Part shown: piece after piece, positions 8,606-20,888 of the stretch
How the letters are laid out: each line of letters opens with the position of its first letter
How positions within the stretch are numbered: position 1 is the stretch's first letter
NCBI RefSeq assembly: GCF_000219625.1
Contig: NC_018218.1
Coordinates: 5,704,001 to 5,768,000 of the forward strand
DNA: 64,000 bases
Direction: 5' to 3'
DNA from: Zymoseptoria tritici IPO323
Lineage: Eukaryota > Ascomycota > Dothideomycetes > Mycosphaerellales > Mycosphaerellaceae
Made by a program: the position numbers and the translations under genes
The notes under the pieces: model-generated
Told to the model about the DNA's origin: nothing
Database searches by the model: none
The model's input: only the letters and a program-made list of their open reading frames with translations

Positions 8606-11600
8606 ATGCAGTCCGAGCTGCCATCTTCTCGCGCCATGGCGGACGATCCGAGAGCTGATCAGCATTATCTCTCTTCGTCCTCTATCCTCCTCCATCCGAG
8701 ACTACAACACAACAACGCTCCTGTTTACTCGAATTTGTCGGCGAATAAGTCTGTACAGAGGAAAGCGGCGCCTTCATTCCTGTCCTTTCGGTCTCATCTA
8801 CCAGCTACTACTACGAATACACTCGCTCCCCAGCAGGACACACGACACCAGTCGCGAGCTTCATTCTCGAGGTCTGAAAAGGCTTCTCCTCGACTGGCTG
8901 ATCCGGCTACGAGACCTGTTTCGATTGCCAGTCCTGGTCTGCAGCAAGACCAGTTTCAGCCGCCGAGGACTAGGACGCCGAATACGATTGCACCAGCTAG
9001 TGCGACGGTCCAGCATAGGTGGGATATATACCGAAGCTGCTGTCTTGATGGATCACATACTGACATGCTCGCAGATCCCCTGCTAAATCATCCTCCGAAA
9101 AACCCTCCCACGACCGCAACGTCTCCATCGACTCCGACATTCCGAGCACCCTGCCTTCCTCCACCTACAGCAGCCCGCGGCGCTTCAACAACCCCGTACC
9201 CGCAAAGTATGCGCACGACAGAAAGCCATCGCATGCGCAACAACGTGTTGTATCCTCGGAGGGCGGCGAGCAGAGAGAACAGTCGGACGCGCAGCACAGC
9301 GAACCAATGAGCCAGCCGGCGCCGACGATGACAGTACAACAGCAAGATGGAATCAAGAGGACACTCACAGACGACTCGCTATACTCTGAATATGCAGACT
9401 CCCACCCTAAACGGCCCAAGTCGCCGGCTGGCAGTCGAGGAGGACTGGGATCGCTCTTCGGTTGGAACACAGCCGCCAAGTCGAATGAGTCCTCGCCGAC
9501 GACCACATTCTCTGAACGCTCCACATCACCCTCACCGGGACTGATTAAGCCTCCTTCTCTTGAGGGTGCTGGACGAGCACGGCTCACACCACCCGGACTG
9601 GATGTGCAAAAGGCGAATGTGGCAGGGACATATTTCCACAACCCGCAGACACCGCTCTTGCTCGGCGACGGCCCGAATAATGTTCACGTCCGTGAGCTCG
9701 AGCGGGAGCTTTCGCATGTCAGCTCGGAATTGGCCGAGTCAATACGGAGGGAAATGGAGTTGGAGGATGAGCTGGATCGAATGAGGATGGAGTTTCCCAC
9801 TTCTGAGAGTCAAAGGAGGAGTAGTGACTACTTTTCGGATAGTGGTGCGAGCTCGGGAAGGTATCCCATCTCGGACTTTGATGCGAAGTTGGAGCAGGTT
9901 GAGAGACAGTTGCGGAAAGTGGAGCAGGAGAAGGCGAATCTCAAAGTCGAGACCGCGAGTCGATTACAGACTGAACTGAGTCGACGGAGGGATTTGGAAG
10001 AGCTTGTACGTGATTTGGAGGATCAGTTGGAGAAGCGGGATGAAAAGGAGGACAGGACACCAGGTGACAAAGTGGAGGAACTGATGGTTCACTTGGAAGA
10101 AGCGAGAAGGCGCCTCAGTCAAGAGAAGATGACCAAGGAGAACTTTGAGGATCTCTACAGCGCGACCAGGGAAGAGCTGGAAAGATTGCGGAATGAGGCT
10201 GACAATCTGCGGGACGAAGTGGTGCCGCAGTTGAAGGCGAGAGTGGAAGGCTTGGAGGGACAAGCTGGAGATACCCAGGGACTGATCTACGAGAACACGC
10301 GCTTGCAACAGGAACTCGCAGCGTTACGAGAGGCGCACAGCAATCACTCCCGATTCAGCAGCATCCACGAGGAAGGCGTTGCATCCGCGATTGGCCGTCG
10401 CATGAGTCTGCACAGAAGCGGTATGCCCACAAGAAGCTCCAGCCTCAGGAGAGCCGACTCAGTCAAGGGCCGAGACAGCGATCGCGACCGATCACCCTCC
10501 GTCCCTCCCATCCCCGAGGCAGTCAAGGAAGTCGAAGAACAGCGCGACGCCCTCCACAAAGCCCTCAAACTCCTGATCCGCCGGCATGAGAAACAAAACC
10601 GCGACCACGAACGCGCCATCACCAAACTCACTGTCGCGAAAAACCGCGCGGAACAAATCTCCCCGAAGCGAACCGCGTACACCAGAGAGGTTGCGTTCTT
10701 GAAGGAAGAAGTCACGACCCTCCGCAAACGCACGGAAGACGCTTTGGAACAGAAATGGCAGTACGAAAAGTCCCTCTCCGGCTTGAAAATGGACCTCGAT
10801 CGTGCGGAACAGGAAACCCGCGGTCTCCGCACCATCCTTCAGGAAAGCGACCAGTCTTCCCCGACTTCGACCCTCTCCGCTGAAGACGAACAGCTCAAAC
10901 TCAGCATCACCCGCGCGGAAACGGAACGCGACCACGCCCGTGCCGTGGCGGCCGAGTATCGCCAACGCGCGGTCGCCAACACTACCGAACCAGGCTCCGG
11001 ATCCTCAGACGACCTCCTCGCGGCCGCTACCCGTATGGACGAATTGGCGGAACAATTAGAAGCACAAGTCCAGTCGCACACGCAATTACGAAGTCGCCTG
11101 ACAGCGGCTGTGGTTAAAGGAGAAGAAGAACAAAGGGAAAGCACGCGCCGAATCGAAGAGATGCAAAAACGCCTCAAGGGAATGGAAGACTCCGTCCTCG
11201 CCGCGCAGCAACATTCCGAAACCACACTCGCGTGCCACGACGCTGAAGTCCGTCGAATCGAAGACGCTTCCTCCCCTTCCCTCGCCCGGTTAGCCGTCCC
11301 TTCATCCCCTGCGGTGGGGGCACGATCTCCGAGTCCCATGCTAGGTGGAAGGAGCCCGCGGCTGGGGGGAAAGATGGAAACGACGAGTTTACTGGAGATG
11401 AGTCGGACGGTGATGTTGGAGAGGAAGGTGAGGGAGTTGGAGGGGTTGTTGAGGGAGGCGGAGGAGGATGTTAAGGTTGTGGTTATGAGGGTTACGAGGA
11501 GTCAGTTGGAGGTTGCGGAATTGCAGTTGGAGAGGGATGGGGTAGTGGGGGAGATGAGGAGGCTGAGGGGGGAGGTTGAGAGGGAGAGGGAGAGGTGGGG

Positions 11601-11619
11601 AGCGGAGATTTTGAAGTGA
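8606..11619 (+). CDS. Large coiled-coil protein of filamentous fungi
   Basis: Exons are 8606-9018 and 9075-11619, giving 985 residues; the 56-nt intron joins two frames precisely (phase 2). The first about 330 residues are disordered and rich in Ser, Pro, Thr and Gln. From about residue 350 the sequence is mostly heptad-rich coiled coil, with blocks such as SSELAESIRREMELEDELD, a Ser/Arg/Pro break, EEQRDALHKALKLLIRRHEK, and a long stretch of alternating Glu/Arg/Leu up to the C-terminus. This points to a scaffold or cytoskeleton-linked role at septa, spindle poles or transport machinery, which is inference. It may belong to the septation-related coiled-coil proteins, but I cannot name the family with confidence. 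An alternative start at 8636 (MADDPRADQ) would remove ten residues. Confidence 0.75.
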
Positions 11620-13337
11620 GGGGGAGGGATGGGTGGGGGAGGGGAAGGGGGGGAGGTTCTTGGATGGCGACTGAATCGCCCAATCGAAGGGTGGGAGGAG
11701 ATAGATCTGCTTCTTGGATTCTGGACTCGATTCTTGACTGCCACTGGACACCCATACCGACTGGAGAAGCGACGACAGCCCGACGGAAGCGGGCCATCAC
11801 CACATCATCATCAGCATCATCGACAGACACCATTTCTTTTTTTTCTTTCGATTCCACCTGGCATTCTTGCTAGCAGAGGTGGATTTTAGCGGGCATTTTG
11901 GGCATTGTTTTCTCATGGGCTTCTTCTTCAGACGATAAAACCATCGACAGATTCTTTCGATGCGATAGGAGCGAGAAATGGGGGAGGAGGAGGGAAAGGG
12001 CTCTAGAATTCTTTATATCTCTTAGACGGACGGCATTTGGCATTTAGATGGGGCGTTTTGTTTGCAATTGAGGATTTTTCCATCTCCAGGGCCTTTTTGT
12101 GCCAGTTGTTCCCGTCTCCACCACGCTGGCTGCGTTTGAGAATCTTTTTGCAACGACCGACTGGCGAGGGAACTTGAAGCAGCAGGACCGCTCTTCAGCG
12201 TGTGCATACTACCAGGTTAGATATGTTTCCGATCTGGACTTCTGAAGCAGGAAGGGTCAGGATCCCTTGACTCGCGGCAGGCGTCAAACGCACTTCATCT
12301 GCTGGATTTTGTGGAACTGGGCTGGCTATTTCTGGGACGACGATCTGTGGTCGTGGGGGTCTGTTTCGAGTCTTGTATTGGGGACCTGGGAAAGAAGAAT
12401 GAGTGATGGGAGATGTGAAGATTGACCGTCAATCAATGTTCTCGATGCTAGATGCCGAATGCTGATTCGAGATGATAGCAGACCTCATTCGCCATACTCT
12501 ACATCAAGCGGCGTTCCACCAGCAGAACGGCCGACCTCGACCTCGACACCCGACACGCTCATGGCTGTCCGTTCGTTCGACCCGAAATAGCCAATGGGAC
12601 ATCCCGTCTATCATTTACCCAACTTGGAGGACAGCCCAGCTGTCAAGCACGCCACGATGTTCCAGACTTGCGGCCTTCCAATGTCGGACTGAGCTCCTCG
12701 TTATAGCAGTCCCTCTGACCTCACTTCGGACAGATGCCCATCCTGGTTCCGACAGATTATAGGGACCCTTGAGCTCATTTTGCTCGCACGAATAGGGAAG
12801 TATACGACAGCGAGGGAGGGCTCTCGCTGTCGCAAACCCAATGCACCTCGTGGCAGCATGTCCAGTACGAACGGAGATGGAACAAGGGACTGGCAATATG
12901 CCATTCTCTTTCCCGTTGCTGTTCTGAGATGTTGTGGATCTTGTTCTTTTTTTTCTTCTCCATCCTCTGCTCCTTTGCATGTTGAACCTGGTTGCGTTCT
13001 CCTTCAGTCTTTACCAAAGCGTCTTGTTTGCTTGGACCATCTATTCTCTACCATCTGTTGTCAGTCTTTACCTGGATCGTACGCTGCCTGGCTATCTTTG
13101 AGCGTGTGCAGGGACCCTCTTCCTCAACCTCTATTCTATTCTGGCGACGAAACTCGACGACACTTCAGCACATTTGCCCTTCTCTCTCGTCTTGGATCGC
13201 GACCCGCTCCACCACCGCCACCCTCTCCTCCACCAGCTACCACAATGCAGACGAAACAGACCCAACGGCCCTGTTGATGACATACGCCCTACTCCACGAC
13301 GTTCTGACGATCGACACACTCTCTCTCGCGCAGCGCC
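11620..13337. other. Long intergenic region and leader
   Basis: No supported gene lies here. The first 300 bases are G- and purine-rich 3' UTR-like sequence. The last 500 bases hold pyrimidine tracts (for example around 12945-12962) and short upstream open frames, which suggests a long leader for the membrane protein at 13338. Confidence 0.45.
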
Positions 13338-15362
13338 ATGCGCCCACGCTCTCTACTTGCCTTTGATTCTTGCACAGTTCTTTTCCTGGCTTTCTTTTCC
13401 TTTTCTGACCCTGCTACCGCGCAGTCGCCGTGGTGGAATCCCGCCGCCGTCGACTATCCTGCCAACGCCGAGGTTCCGGCGGCCGTAGGCTCTTGGAACA
13501 CCGAAGCCGCCAGCGCTCAAGTCACCGCCGCCGCTTCGCTCCAGTCACAGTACACCCTTCCAGCGAGCTTGACTGCATCTTGGCAGACGTGGGAGACGTG
13601 GTCACACTGGTCACCCACCTCGGCGACACCGACCCCGACTCCGACGCGGAGCACATGGTCGCGGAGCTCGACCCTTCCCTCATCCACGACTGCTGCGAGT
13701 AGTAGCTCTAGTAGCAGCTCCTCCTCCACTCTCACCAAGCCGACCTCGAGTCCGACTCACACCGTCATGGCCAAGGGATCGCAGACTTCGGAGCCCGCCG
13801 ACACGAGGAATAAATATTCCTTCAGCGACAAGGGACTTGCCATCCTCATTGGCGTAATCATAATCGGTGCGGCGGCGGCTCTGCTCGCTGCCGCGCTCAT
13901 ACTGGTACATCTCCGGAAGAAGTACACGGGGTCGTACTTTAAAGCCCCGCCTGGTTCGATGCATTCGTCGATGAATGGAGGCTCGGAAGGCGATGCCGAG
14001 TCGCTTCATAATGAGAAGACAGCGGCGCAGGGTGGCGTACTGCAGGATAGCGGTGCGCAGGACGGAGCTGCGCAGGAGAGAGCAGCACGTGATGAAGCAG
14101 CGCACGGCGGACCATGGTTTGGCGGCATGCTCCACCATCAGACCTCTCAAAACTCGTTTTCGAACAGCGTGCTGGCAGCGGCTTCTCGCGTCTCGACGCC
14201 CGATCCGGCACGGTTGGCGCACCAGGAGAGTCAGAAAGTGTTGATACAAGAGGACCACGTGGTTGAAGATGGGCTCCATCCGGTTGAGAGACCGGTGTCG
14301 AGAGCTTCCTACACGGAAGCAGACAACCTGCTTACCGCAGCCGGTCGACCACAAGAGCTGGAAGGCGGCGGCGGCGGAGCAGCACATACACCCGCATCGG
14401 AACTAGACGGCGCCCGCGAAGTCCCTCCCGAAACAGCAGCAGCAGCAGCCGCAGCCGCAATAGCCGCAAACACCAACCACTCCTCCCCCGACTACCCCAA
14501 CTACCCCGCCTCGCACAACCCCCACGACTCTTCCGCCTGGCCCCAAGACCGCGCCTCCACCCCTCTAACCGCCGTCCCCGTCCACGGCAACGTAGCCAAC
14601 AACGTCTCCGCACACACCTACCCGCCCTACCACCCCGTCTCCTCCTCCCACGCTCCCCTCCAAGAAGCCCCGTCCACCCACGACCTCCCTCTCCTCCCCT
14701 CCACCGCTTTCGTACCCCCACCTCGCCCTCAATCCCGTCCCTTGGTGGTAATGCAATCCCCCACCTCGACCACTTCTTCCGAACGCTACTCCGCTCTGCT
14801 GGCTCCGAATCCCAACGGCAGGGGCACGATGCCCTACAACCTCGACGACGCGGACGTCGAGACGAATTTCACCTGCGACTCGACGACGAATTTGCAGACG
14901 CCGCACGCTTCGTTTTGGAATCGCGATCGCTGGATCGTGCCGCCTAACCCCAACTCGCCTTCATACCTCAACGACACCCGCCACCGCGGCGGCGTGTCCC
15001 CCCTCCCCGGTCGGGAAACGTTCAACTCCTCCCCTGGAACCCCTTCACCCGGAACACCCGGCTATCCGAATGGTTATCCGCGCCAATCTTCGCCGTTGCT
15101 ACATCAACGTGCGAACGGAGGGTATAGAGATATATCCCCTTCATCCTCGGAGTTCCTACCCACTCCTCGGCCGGACCAACCTCGACCCGATCGAAGTCGA
15201 AGGGAAGGAAAAGCGGCGGTGTTGTGTCCGACGTGGGGCGAACTGTCTGGGTTTGACTTTGATGGGGCAGCGGTCGTGGAGAGGACGGGAGAAGAGGGAG
15301 AGGATGGAGAGGATGGGTGGAGGCCGGCGGAGGCGGCGGATGGGAGGTATGAGTTGATGTGA
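13338..15362 (+). CDS. Single-pass membrane protein with Ser/Thr-rich ectodomain
   Basis: Single exon, 674 residues. A signal peptide covers about residues 1-29 (hydrophobic LLAFDSCTVLFLAFF, then ATAQ). The ectodomain has Trp-rich pieces (SPWWNP, SWQTWETWSHW) and a low-complexity Ser/Thr/Pro stretch with ten consecutive serines at 121-130. One membrane segment lies at about 167-190, followed by basic HLRKKY, as expected for a type I orientation. The cytoplasmic part of about 480 residues is disordered and rich in Pro, Ser, Ala and Glu. The layout resembles fungal wall-stress sensors of the Wsc/Mid2 type, but there is no WSC cysteine domain, so a sensor role is only inference. Confidence 0.72.
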   Translation: MRPRSLLAFDSCTVLFLAFFSFSDPATAQSPWWNPAAVDYPANAEVPAAVGSWNTEAASAQVTAAASLQSQYTLPASLTASWQTWETWSHWSPTSATPTPTPTRSTWSRSSTLPSSTTAASSSSSSSSSSTLTKPTSSPTHTVMAKGSQTSEPADTRNKYSFSDKGLAILIGVIIIGAAAALLAAALILVHLRKKYTGSYFKAPPGSMHSSMNGGSEGDAESLHNEKTAAQGGVLQDSGAQDGAAQERAARDEAAHGGPWFGGMLHHQTSQNSFSNSVLAAASRVSTPDPARLAHQESQKVLIQEDHVVEDGLHPVERPVSRASYTEADNLLTAAGRPQELEGGGGGAAHTPASELDGAREVPPETAAAAAAAAIAANTNHSSPDYPNYPASHNPHDSSAWPQDRASTPLTAVPVHGNVANNVSAHTYPPYHPVSSSHAPLQEAPSTHDLPLLPSTAFVPPPRPQSRPLVVMQSPTSTTSSERYSALLAPNPNGRGTMPYNLDDADVETNFTCDSTTNLQTPHASFWNRDRWIVPPNPNSPSYLNDTRHRGGVSPLPGRETFNSSPGTPSPGTPGYPNGYPRQSSPLLHQRANGGYRDISPSSSEFLPTPRPDQPRPDRSRREGKAAVLCPTWGELSGFDFDGAAVVERTGEEGEDGEDGWRPAEAADGRYELM

Positions 15363-16183
15363 TGTCGATGAGGAAGATGCGGTGATTGGGAGGGTGATAT
15401 GTGGATTCCATGGTGATGAGGGAGATTTGATGATGAAGAAGGTTTGATGTCCATCTATGATGAAAGTCAGGACTTTTTCTTCTCGCGAGTATATAACCTT
15501 CTCACCCTTCATCGAGACGAACCTCTCTCATTTTTCTCCAGCGACGTCCAACCCGATGTCTGACGTTGTCGGTCTAAACCTGCCGTTATCAAGGTCCTCT
15601 CTGATACTTGGTCCAAATTTGTCATCGATCTTCAGCGACCATCCATCCCAACTCATGACATCGCCGCCCACTCCCCACCGCCAGCAAAATCCTCTCTCGT
15701 GCTCCCGACCAAGAACGAAGCCCAGAACAAAAATCCCTCGTCGAAATCTCAACTCGCAAAATCTCATTACTAGGGTATCTTCTATTGCTGATCGATACGC
15801 TCGAACGCTACAACAAAAATATCAGCACAGCACAACCACTATCCCTCACGCTCCGCCTTGCCTCCGTTATCAATATCCTTCCAAACCCGTCTCTACCCCC
15901 TCTCCCTCCCATCCTTCACGCAATCACTCCAAACTTCAAACTTCCTCCCTTCCTTCCCTGCCCTTCTCCTTCCTCATTAACGCACCGCCTCAATCCCCCT
16001 CACACCCCTCAAAACTCTCCGCCGCATCTTTCATCGTCCAACTCCTCCTCTCCACCCTCGGCTTCAAGACTTTTCTCCCCTTTCCCTTTCCCTTCCCTCC
16101 AGCCTTACCACCGTCCTTACCACCACCATTACCACCACCATTACCACCGTCCCTCTCCATCCCCATCGCCATCTCCTCATCCC
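15363..16183. other. Intergenic between convergent genes
   Basis: Low-complexity CT-rich sequence separates the membrane protein gene (+) and the Zn2Cys6 gene (-). A proline/serine-rich plus-strand frame at 15457-16398 runs antisense into a coding exon and is taken as a composition artefact. A 12-nt repeat lies at 16104-16150. Confidence 0.5.
16104..16150. repeat. 12-nt imperfect tandem repeat (ttaccaccacca type)
   Basis: Four imperfect copies of a ttaccaccacca-like unit in the presumed 3' UTR of the minus-strand regulator. Confidence 0.75.
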
Positions 16184-19074
16184 TCAATCCGGCCTCTGAC
16201 TCAAAAATTCCAAATACAACCTCCGCTGATGTTCGCCGAGTTCCGGTACGATGGGGAGGTGGGCCGCTGAGGGACCGGGTTCGGGTTGCGGTTCCACTTC
16301 CGGTTGGGAGGCGGGGTTTGAGTGCGGGTTGGGTAGGAGCTCGGCGGCGGCAGGGTGAGGGAGGAGGTGTTGCATTGCCAGTGAGGCCATCGGGGTAGTG
16401 CCCGGTGGATGGAGTGGGGGTTGGAAGCTGATGATCGCTGGGTCCGGTATAGCAGGCTGAAGCTGAGCGGTAGGAGGCGGTAACATCGCACGACTCGGCT
16501 GCGGAAGCGACATGGTCTGATCTGTGGCGGATTGCTGAGTCTCGTACTCGCCCGTCCATTGTCTTTGAACACCGACCTATCAAGATGACACGTTTAGCAC
16601 TCTCATCAAGTCTGGTCAATATTCCAAGGATTAGAGCTGGGATCTACTGCATTCTCATCATCCAGCGTATCCGGGTGTCCGCCTTGGGCATGATATCCCG
16701 TCCAATTCGCGAATTGTACGGAAGGTCGGCCGTGGGTGGGAGCCTGTGGCGGGTACTGATGGTTCTGCATCAGCACAGGTGGTTGCCCGAAATCATATAT
16801 CGGATGCTGCTGGAAGTGTTGCTGTTGTTGGTCTTGCTGGTATTGTGGCAAAGGGTAGCCCGTCTCAGGCATGCCGTAGTCGGCTTGCTGCTGTTGATAC
16901 GCGGGAGGACTGATCTGCGCCAAGCCGGCGTTGGAGGATGTTGGTGTGTGCTGCATGGAGATGTGCGGCTGCTGATATGTTGATGGCATGGAGGAGTAGT
17001 CGCTGCGGTTGGACGGGTAGGACATGCTGCCTCCTTGAGTGCTGCTGCCGATGGATCCGGTCGAGTCGTGGTGCAGCCACATGCTAGGTCTGCGTGGTCC
17101 ACCCATTTCGCGGAGGCGAGTGTTGAGGTCTTCCAGCATACTGGCAGTCTCGCTTTGGTAGCGTTGCTTCCAGCTGTGGAGAAGTTAGTAATTGAGCATC
17201 CTGAAATTGCAGTTCCACTAACCTCATATAGCCCCAACGAATGCCGAAGCGGGACAAACACTCAGTAATCTGCTTGATGCATGTGATGCTTCGCACCACG
17301 TTGAAGTGGAGCACAGTATCGCCCGGCGGCAATGCAACAACTGGCATAGGTGGAGCCGGCGCTGTCGATGGTTTCACTTTGGGATGCGATGGTACATGGC
17401 CGTCGAGGAGACCATCTGTGTTGTGCTGGAGGACGTCAAGGAATTGTCGTCCTGTCATGTACACTCGCATCGCATCGTAAAAGGTCAGTGGAGCGGAGTA
17501 ACTCGGATCGCTAATCAGTCGGACCATCGACTCTGCATATCGAATGCAGTACTCGAAGATGAGCTTTTGTGCGAAAGGGTCGATGATCGGGACGCGAGGA
17601 GACGGCGATAATACGTAGACGTAGGAGTAGAGTAAGTCCAGTTCGAAGAATGCATGCATGTTTGGGCTGATCGAAGTTGGCAGATCCTCGAACCATTTGC
17701 GCATCTCGTCGCATGTATTCCAAATGTAAGGATATGGATCGTCCCATCGGGTGCGACCGGATTGGAACAGATCGTGGTACCACCTCGATTGTATTTGACG
17801 CAGGGTGGCCAAATCCAGTGCCCGGTCGGTCGACTGCAACCACACATTTTGCTGTTGAGTGGGTTGTGGTGTCGTGGGAGCGGAGGATGACGAGCGGGTG
17901 AACGGGATCTTGACCTTGGCGCTATCATCCGAAAAGGAGAACGCGCGGGTCTGCACGAGTGAGGTAGATCGGTCCAGAGCGTAGACACAATAGTAGACTC
18001 TCCGGCGTAGCTCTAGCTTTCCCTTCTGCATCGGAGAGCCTTTGGGAGGATCCTGGTGCAGACCAAGATCTACCATTGCTCGTGATGCAGCTCCGATGAG
18101 GCCCCAGGAATCGAAGTGATGCGGGTCCAGCATCGCGTATTGAGTAAGTAATACAAGCGCCTGCACACTTGCGATGGCGCCGGGATGTAGTACAGCTTCC
18201 GATTGCTCGAGAGCAGCACAAATGTGGCCTATCGCTTCCAGATAGCGTTGGTCGCCGCGCTGCTCGGACACGGAGGCACTAGAGATGGCGAGCACTATTC
18301 GCACGTTCCATAGATCCTGCGGTTCGACTTGGCGGTTGTTCTTAGAATACACTGTGTCGAACGATGCGAAAAAGCTAGCCTCGTCGAATACTGGTAGAAG
18401 ATCGAAGACGTTCGTCAGGTAATGCTGGATCAGCATGTTCGCAGCGTGCCGCGGAGGGAGAGGCTGTGTCAGACCTGCCGGGAGCGGATCCTTGCAGCAT
18501 GCCCATAGAATGAGCCTCGAATAAGACATGGCCGTGGTGAAGCCATAGAAGTCTCGCGCGGTTGCATTGACGGAAAGGAAGCCAAAGTCCGATACGAGAT
18601 CATCAATGGCAGTGGCCTCTTTTCTTCGTTGCGCGCGGTTCGTGATGGGCGTGGCTGGCGTGTGAGATTCTGGAACATGGCGTGATGGACGTCGCGACAT
18701 TGAGGTGTCTTCGTCAAACTCCACCACCGATGGCTTTCTCGCTCGAGCCTCCTCCAATCTGGCTTGCAGTTTGTCGATGCGTGTTTCCAGAGTTGAAACA
18801 TAGCTGCGTTCCTTGCCTCGCGAGAATTGATCATTACTGCTGGAGCACTCCGCGGCTCTGCCGTTTTTCTCACACGAAGTGCAAGCTGGTAGTTTGCCAT
18901 CACACTTGATCTTTGCGTTTCGACATCGTGAGCATGCCGCCACAGGTCTGAGATGAGGTGGAGTGTCAGCATGCATTGGCCCATTAACAGCAATCGCCGG
19001 GAGACGTACCGCGAAACCCTGAGGTTTGGGACCTCGAGAGGCATCAAATCTTTCGCCTCAAAGTCTACAGCCAT
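16184..19074 (-). CDS. Zn2Cys6 transcription factor with fungal-specific middle domain
   Basis: Four exons on the minus strand: 19074-19010, 18947-17223, 17173-16648 and 16576-16184, giving 902 residues with all junctions in frame. The Zn2Cys6 cluster has Cys27, 30, 37, 44, 47 and 56 (CSRCRNAKIKC ... CTSCEKNG), followed by a short coiled coil (LETRIDKLQARLEEAR). The middle region (about 150-560) matches the fungal regulator domain, with typical helices such as SSWGLIGAASRAMVDLGLHQ-like text and ELRRRVYYCVYALDR. After the second intron comes SWKQRYQSETASMLEDLN, then a Gln/Pro-rich tail. The start at 19074 is preferred over the in-frame Met at 18976 because the first exon supplies LRVSR directly before the zinc cluster. 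The target pathway is unknown. Confidence 0.85.
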
Positions 19075-20888
19075 GGTGGTCAGCAGGGAATCCTCCAAAA
19101 TGGGTGCCGATCTTCTCCTTTGGTCGGTAGACAATCATCCATGGCTCGAGGAGCAGGCGGCTGAGTGAGATATATCACCCCATGCAGTCAATGCCTCCTC
19201 AGCCCAGATGTTCGGCGAGCCCGAACCGAAAGAGCTACACCCACGTACCTGGCTGTGGTGGCACAGTTTTGGCGGTTTAGTTCTCAGCCGCACGCTGTCC
19301 CCGGTGGCATGCGTCGAAGATGTGCCGGCCCGTCCAGTGGTCCGAAGTGGAATGTCAAAATAGTATGACTGCACTGCCTGCAGAGCGACAGCCAGCACTC
19401 GACGTGTGTGGGTGTGCCTGTAATCGCGAGCTTGCCCTGATTCAACAGCGATTAGTCTCCGTGAGCAGTGACTTCCGCGGTACGAGTCGGATCCGGCCCA
19501 AGCTCTGGCAGCCAGGTGCGGTCGGTAAGAATGCCGCGGGACAACAGCGAGCTGCGATCGATGTAAACACCTGCGTAGAACCGGAAGCCCTCACGGCAGA
19601 GCACCACACAATTGATCCGAGGGAATCGCGAACGCTACGCAGCCAAGGTAGTCTAGGCAGGCCGTATGGAGGTGAATCTGACAATCTGTGAAGTCGAATT
19701 GGGCCAGAACAAGGGAAGAAAAGACACTTCGCTTCACAATCCGGAACACGCACGGTACGTACCCCGGGCGCGCGGTCTTGAGTCCTCGATTTTCTTCTGG
19801 ACATGCCGTGCTGCAGAATAGATTGTAATCGGACGACCTGTGCAGATAAAATCACAGGTCCGACATGTCCGGACCACAGGGGATGAAATGGCGAGAGCAG
19901 AGTCTGCATCGTCCAATGCCGCAAAGCAGTTTAGCTAGGTGGGTATCGGTTTGACTCGTCTCCCACGCGGGACCGAATAAGAGGCCATGGAACAGACTGC
20001 AACGTGATTGAATCCCTGGTACCGCTATCGCCCCACGCCCACCGCCAGATGATTTCCAACAACCTCTTTGGGCTGGCGTACCTCCTATCGGCCATGCACA
20101 TGGCGTTGAACCGCGGTCGCCGTCGGGATCGTTAGTTCTACCACCCGATTCGTACAACCTTGAACCTTCCGACTTTACCAGGGTCTTCCTTGAACGAGAT
20201 CGAGGCGTCGGCAAACAAGCCACGACTTGCTCCTTCACGAATTGGAGGCGTCCACATGGCTTGCATGGCGCAGAGCTCAAGCTGCTCGACGACGCCCAAG
20301 GGTCCACAGCCGTTGCGAATATGCGGTGGACTTTCAAGCCGGGTGGCACGATATGCTTAGAAATTGTGTGGTAGAACTGTAGCCGCTCCTCGGCGCCACG
20401 CCTGCATTCTGTGAACATTTGCAATTTCTCCCACTCGCTTGACCGGATTCACTTATCCACCAAGCATATCGCTTCCGTCGAGAACAAGGGGACAATCTTC
20501 TGCAGAAGCCGTAGACTATCGGTGCACCTTGCACGGCTTTTGACGCCACAACTTGATAGCCACGAAATCTTACACACATGCCGAGTCGAGTCGACTCTCC
20601 GCATCTTCACCTCACAATGTGTGTGTTGTCGTTGCATGATCATCGAACGTCAGGTCAGACCCATCTGCCGCGTGCCGACTGAGACACCCACAGATTTCTC
20701 CACGCTCCTTCCCAACCTGGAAGGCGCTCCGCCGGACTTGAGCCCCGCTCAACCTAAACGACAGGTCCCGCGAGATCGGCAAGCGAAGACATTCATCCTG
20801 CAAAGAAACACCACAGAGATACGGCCACACTCTTCCCATGGCGCATTGCTGCGTCTGAGAACATCCATCTGCTGGCTCTCTCAGCGCC
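19075..20888. promoter_or_regulatory. Divergent intergenic region between two Zn2Cys6 genes
   Basis: About 1.8 kb with no convincing gene on either strand. The longest frames (19852-20424 minus; 20411-21172 plus, overlapping the next gene in another frame) show no domain. It presumably holds both promoters and leaders. Confidence 0.5.

Noticed and set aside
15457..16398. 313-residue Pro/Ser-rich plus-strand frame.
   Set aside because: Low-complexity CT-rich DNA that runs antisense into the last coding exon of the minus-strand Zn2Cys6 gene.
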